Shown here one piece after another: positions 60,813 to 64,000 of a stretch of DNA of 64,000 nucleotides. A program made the position numbers and the translations under genes. A model generated the notes under the pieces. The model ran no database searches. It was not told where the DNA came from and saw nothing but the letters and a program-made list of their open reading frames with translations. Each line of letters opens with the position of its first letter. Position 1 is the first letter of the stretch. This stretch comes from Anaerosporobacter mobilis DSM 15930 (lineage in GTDB: Bacteria > Bacillota > Clostridia > Lachnospirales > Lachnospiraceae). The stretch covers positions 62,001 through 126,000 of the forward strand of contig NZ_FRCP01000005.1 in NCBI RefSeq assembly GCF_900142955.1, written 5' to 3'.

Positions 60813-61502
60813 CTATGCATATATGCTCTTATACAATTCAACAATGGAAGCATTCTTTTCTTCACGTAGTCGTTCTGCTTCCCCTTGCAAAGCAACTTTT
60901 CCATTCTTAATAAAGATCGCAAAATCGATTACTTTCTCTAACTCATCCACCAAGTGACTGGATATGATGATACTTGCATCTTCACTGGCACCTTCAAGAA
61001 TTGTTGTTATAATTTTTTCTCTAGCTATAATATCTATTCCATTCAAAGGTTCATCTAACATGTATAGCTCTGCTTTTCTTGCTAATGTTGCGGCAATTTT
61101 TAGTTTTGCTGCCAAACCAGATGATAAGTTTCTTGCCTTATCTTTCTGATTCAATTCCATACGCTCAATTAGGCTATTATATCGTTGTATATCAAAATCC
61201 GCGAAAAAATCTTGATAATATTTTCCTACATCTTGAACAGTCATATAATTATAATAGAAAGGTTCTGTTGGCATATATGCAACTTTTGACTTAGACTTTA
61301 CTCCTATTGGCTCTCCCTTGAATAGAATATATCCACTCGTTGGTTTACTTAATCCAGCTACCATCTTCATCCATGTGGTTTTTCCACTACCATTTGGACC
61401 TAATAATGCATATATCTTACCTTTTTCAATTTCAATACTAATGTCTTCAACTGCTGTTTTAGACAAATATTTTTTCTGAACATTCTTACAATCAATTAAC
61501 AT
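60813..61502 (-). CDS. ABC transporter ATPase
   Basis: 229 residues. Walker A ALLGPNGSGKTTWM (near 33-46), signature LSSGLAAKLKIAATLA (degenerate LSGGQ, near 126), Walker B LYMLDEPLNGID and the switch His in IISSHLVDELE are all present. It pairs with the downstream permease. Together with the upstream GntR gene it forms a YtrAB-like unit. Confidence 0.93.
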   Translation of the reverse strand: MLIDCKNVQKKYLSKTAVEDISIEIEKGKIYALLGPNGSGKTTWMKMVAGLSKPTSGYILFKGEPIGVKSKSKVAYMPTEPFYYNYMTVQDVGKYYQDFFADFDIQRYNSLIERMELNQKDKARNLSSGLAAKLKIAATLARKAELYMLDEPLNGIDIIAREKIITTILEGASEDASIIISSHLVDELEKVIDFAIFIKNGKVALQGEAERLREEKNASIVELYKSIYA

Positions 61503-61534
61503 AATTCAATCCTACTCCTTTCATTTTTCAAACC

Positions 61535-61885
61535 TTAATAATGTTGCTCTACTAGTCGAACTACATCTTCTTTTGTAAAGCCAATACTTTTCATGCTCTC
61601 TACAAATTGAGTAATGGCAGTATCAGCCATCTCTTCTTTAATCGTTATTAATACATTCTGATCCTCAGTCACGTACGTTCCCAATCCTCTCTTTGTAAAA
61701 CATATTCCCTCTAGCTCCAACTCCTTATAGATGCGACTTGCCGTATTCGGATTTATTTGATACATAATTGCAAGTTCTCTTGTTGAGAGCATCTTCTCTC
61801 CTAACTGTAAGTTCCCTTGTATCAAATCACTTTTTATCTGACGAATTACTTGCAGATAAATGGGTACTGTATTATCGAAATCCAT
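61535..61885 (-). CDS. GntR-family repressor, YtrA subfamily
   Basis: 116 residues. The winged helix lies at 8-75 (IKSDLIQGNLQLGEKMLSTRELAIMYQINPNTASRIYKEL). The short C-terminal ~40 residues without a sensor domain place it in the YtrA group, which controls adjacent ABC exporters. GGAGG lies just before the ATG. Its promoter overlaps an inverted repeat that is the likely auto-operator. Confidence 0.9.
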   Translation of the reverse strand: MDFDNTVPIYLQVIRQIKSDLIQGNLQLGEKMLSTRELAIMYQINPNTASRIYKELELEGICFTKRGLGTYVTEDQNVLITIKEEMADTAITQFVESMKSIGFTKEDVVRLVEQHY

Positions 61886-61939
61886 AACCTCTCCTCCTTT
61901 CGAGGATTAAATCTTTACTGCTTCTTTCGTGTAACAGCA

Positions 61940-61963
61940 TACTAGTGTCATAGCTACATAGTA
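61940..61963. promoter_or_regulatory. inverted-repeat operator for the GntR regulator
   Basis: TACTAGTGT and ACATAGTA face each other across TCATAGCT. The repeat covers the -10 of the GntR promoter, so bound repressor would block RNA polymerase. Confidence 0.55.
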
Positions 61964-61986
61964 CACCAATCACACGGAAATGTCAA
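61958..61986 (-). promoter_or_regulatory. promoter for the GntR-ABC operon
   Basis: On the minus strand: perfect -35 TTGACA, 17-nt spacer, -10 TACTAT. Confidence 0.75.
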
Positions 61987-62071
61987 CAAGAATTTACACA
62001 TTATACCTAGCATTTTTTTTATATTAATAGTAAAATGGGTGTATTATTAAAATATATAGAGGAGGGTTCGT

Positions 62072-63631
62072 ATGCCAAACACCTTTGCAGCTATAGATGT
62101 TGGATCAAATGAAGTATCTATGAAAATATTCGAAGTATCTAAAAAATATGGAATTAAAGAACTTGATCATGTACGTCATACAATCGAACTTGGTTCAGAT
62201 ACCTATACAAACGGCAAGATAAGCCATGCGCTGGTAAATGAACTCTGCCAAGTTTTACAGAGCTTCACAAAGAAAATGAGGGAATACCAAGTAGAGGATT
62301 ATACGGCGTGCGCAACAAGTGCACTCCGAGAAGCAGTTAATAATCTGCATATTATTGATCAGATTAAACTTACCTCAAAGTTAAAAGTTTCTATATTAAG
62401 TAACTCGGAACAAAGATTCCTTCTTTACAAGGCAGTTGCCTTAAAAGAGCAACGTTTTAATCAAATAATTGAACATGGCACTGCTATTGTCGATGTGGGA
62501 GCAGGAAGTATCCAGATTTCACTATTCAACAAAGGCTCTTTAATAACCACACAGAATATTAAGCTTGGTTCTCTTCGCATTCGTGAAATTCTATCTACTA
62601 TGGAGAACCAGACAACAAACTTTAATAACCTTTTAGAAGAATATATTACCAATGACCTGCAGACATTCAAAGATTTTTTCTTATCAGATATTAACTTGCG
62701 TAATATTATTGCGGTTGGAGATAATCTTAATGATTTGCTCCGATTTAAAAAACATTTGGAAAAAACAGAAGATCAAAAATTTCATTCAGAATCAAAAGAA
62801 TCTCTAGATCGTAGTGGTTTCTATTCTCTGTATGCGAAATTATTATCTAGGAATTCAGGTCAGATAAGTAATTGCCTTCAGATGTCGAAAGAACAAGCTT
62901 ACTTACTTGTTCCGACTGCTATGATTTACTACAAGATGTTTGAAGAAACCAAAGCTACTACTATGTGGATTCCCGGTGTAACTCTCACAGATGGCTTAGT
63001 AGTCGACTATGCCCAAAAGAAGCAAAAAGTAAATCCTACTCATGACTTTACATTAGATATTCTAAATGCCGCTAGAAATATAGCTAGGAGATACCATTGT
63101 AATCAATCACATATAAAAAATGTTGAATACATTGCATTAACACTGTTTGATAGTCTAACCAAACTACACGGTCTTAACAGTCGAGACCGTCTACTATTAC
63201 AAATTGCAGTTATTCTTCATAATTGTGGAGAATATATTAACTTAAATGCTGGTGCTATGAATTCTTACCATATTATTCTATCAACTGAGATCATAGGATT
63301 ATCCCATACAGAAAGGGAATTAATTGCATATCTAGTTCGTTTCAATATCGGTAGCTATCCAAAATACGAAGACATAAATAATAATTTTGATAAGGATACG
63401 TATATTAAGATATCCAAGTTATCAGCAATCTTTAGAATTGCTAACTCAATGGATAAGAGCCATAAACAGAAATTTTCCAACATCTCTGTTAATTATAGAG
63501 ATGGACAACTAACGATAATTGGTACTACTTTAGAAGATACCACACTAGAGCGTGGATTGTTCGAAAAAAAAGCAGAATTCTTTGAAGAAGTATATGGTAT
63601 TCGACCACAATTAAAACAACGTAGAAGTTAA
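62072..63631 (+). CDS. ppx: Ppx/GppA-family exopolyphosphatase
   Basis: 519 residues. The actin-like ATPase fold has AAIDVGSNEVSMKIFE (residues 6-21), ACATSALREA, IVDVGAGSIQISLF (near 140) and an acidic loop. The C-terminal third is an HD-like helical domain (LLQIAVILHNCGEYINLN, near 385). It hydrolyses terminal phosphates of polyphosphate or the 5'-phosphate of pppGpp. GAGGAGG precedes the ATG. It lies just upstream of ppk, so polyphosphate synthesis and breakdown are encoded together. Confidence 0.9.
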   Translation: MPNTFAAIDVGSNEVSMKIFEVSKKYGIKELDHVRHTIELGSDTYTNGKISHALVNELCQVLQSFTKKMREYQVEDYTACATSALREAVNNLHIIDQIKLTSKLKVSILSNSEQRFLLYKAVALKEQRFNQIIEHGTAIVDVGAGSIQISLFNKGSLITTQNIKLGSLRIREILSTMENQTTNFNNLLEEYITNDLQTFKDFFLSDINLRNIIAVGDNLNDLLRFKKHLEKTEDQKFHSESKESLDRSGFYSLYAKLLSRNSGQISNCLQMSKEQAYLLVPTAMIYYKMFEETKATTMWIPGVTLTDGLVVDYAQKKQKVNPTHDFTLDILNAARNIARRYHCNQSHIKNVEYIALTLFDSLTKLHGLNSRDRLLLQIAVILHNCGEYINLNAGAMNSYHIILSTEIIGLSHTERELIAYLVRFNIGSYPKYEDINNNFDKDTYIKISKLSAIFRIANSMDKSHKQKFSNISVNYRDGQLTIIGTTLEDTTLERGLFEKKAEFFEEVYGIRPQLKQRRS

Positions 63632-63681
63632 CTAAGATACACTGAATAGAAACGTTAACTACAAAGAAAGGACGGATGAAT

Positions 63682-64000
63682 ATGAGCACTACGAAAATCA
63701 ATTATCATAAACCGGCTTACTATTCCAACCGAGAATTAAGCTGGATTGAATTTAATTATCGTGTTCTTAGCGAAGCAAGGGATAAAACCCTCCCATTATT
63801 AGAGCGCTTAAAATTCCTTAGTATTACCGCTTCAAACTTAGATGAATTCTTTATGATTCGTGTGGCTTCCCTTAAGGATATGGTAAATGCTAATTATACA
63901 AAACCTGACATTGCTGGCTTATCACCCAAGGAACAGCTTGATCAGATTACAATAAAAACTCACGAATTGGTAACTATCCAATACAATACCTTTAATCGTT
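63682..64000 (+). CDS. ppk1: polyphosphate kinase, N-terminal fragment
   Basis: 106 codons up to the window edge. YYSNRELSWIEFNYRVLSEA (residues 12-31) and LLERLKFLSITASNLDEFFMIRVA are the conserved start of Ppk1. The catalytic His lies beyond the window. The ATG at 63682 is 9 nt after AAAGGA; an ATG two codons earlier is too close (3 nt). It is in an operon with ppx. Confidence 0.92.
   Translation, partial: MSTTKINYHKPAYYSNRELSWIEFNYRVLSEARDKTLPLLERLKFLSITASNLDEFFMIRVASLKDMVNANYTKPDIAGLSPKEQLDQITIKTHELVTIQYNTFNR

Noticed and set aside
1..64000. tRNA, rRNA and CRISPR arrays
   Set aside because: No cloverleaf with CCA-type ends, no rRNA-like stretch and no regularly spaced direct repeats were found on reading the gaps on both strands.

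Overview
The window is low-GC Firmicutes DNA. Gene content and order point to a clostridial cluster XIVa organism (Lachnospiraceae, Lachnoclostridium phytofermentans-like). This is inferred from the run rng - rplU - prp - rpmA - obgE - yhbY - nadD - yqeK - rsfS, the Prp-cleavable N-terminus of L27, LexA, sigma-A-type promoters and AGGAGG ribosome binding sites. The species was not verified.

Layout. 1-250: 3' end of lexA and a shared terminator. 273-4963: minus-strand growth operon (rplU, prp, rpmA, then obgE, yhbY, nadD, yqeK, rsfS). 4987-19903: a 15-kb accessory block, all minus strand. In transcription order it holds a 7TM sensor kinase, a LytTR response regulator, a permuted papain-fold (YiiX/LRAT-like) hydrolase, a terminator, two paralogous collagen-like glycine-rich proteins, a 203-bp palindromic MITE-like element, and a 2678-residue RHS/YD-repeat giant. 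20040-25831: gpsA, ybaK, rng and a radical-SAM pair (TIGR03936/TIGR03960). In many clostridia the radical-SAM pair and rng lie directly upstream of rplU, so the block looks inserted into a conserved neighbourhood.

26740-36019: tyrS, a zinc-ribbon membrane protein, udk, a SWIM/SNF2 helicase, a SulP transporter, a frameshifted IS1595-type transposase scar and a GNAT-like gene. 36261-46355: miaB, an exported metallo-beta-lactamase-fold protein, two RimK-like ATP-grasp enzymes, ftsK, uppP, a TepA-type ClpP and a hemerythrin. 46528-55279: a 45-residue membrane peptide, O-acetylhomoserine sulfhydrylase, dut, an M16 peptidase, pnp with a 75-nt leader stem-loop, rpsO with a structured leader, and a divergent EF-G paralogue. 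55650-64000: aroF-tyrA with operator-like dyads, a lipid kinase, queA, a GntR-controlled ABC exporter, ppx and the start of ppk.

The most interesting part is the 5-20 kb block. The kinase/regulator pair sits upstream of the effector genes. A LytTR-like direct repeat (GTT cores 21 bp apart) lies 9 bp upstream of a candidate -35 before the first glycine-rich gene. This suggests the kinase and regulator switch on the glycine-rich and RHS genes. None of the three effector types has a recognisable signal peptide, no immunity gene follows the RHS gene, and a palindromic element carrying a plausible promoter has landed just upstream of the RHS start. All matches were made by eye; no database search was run.
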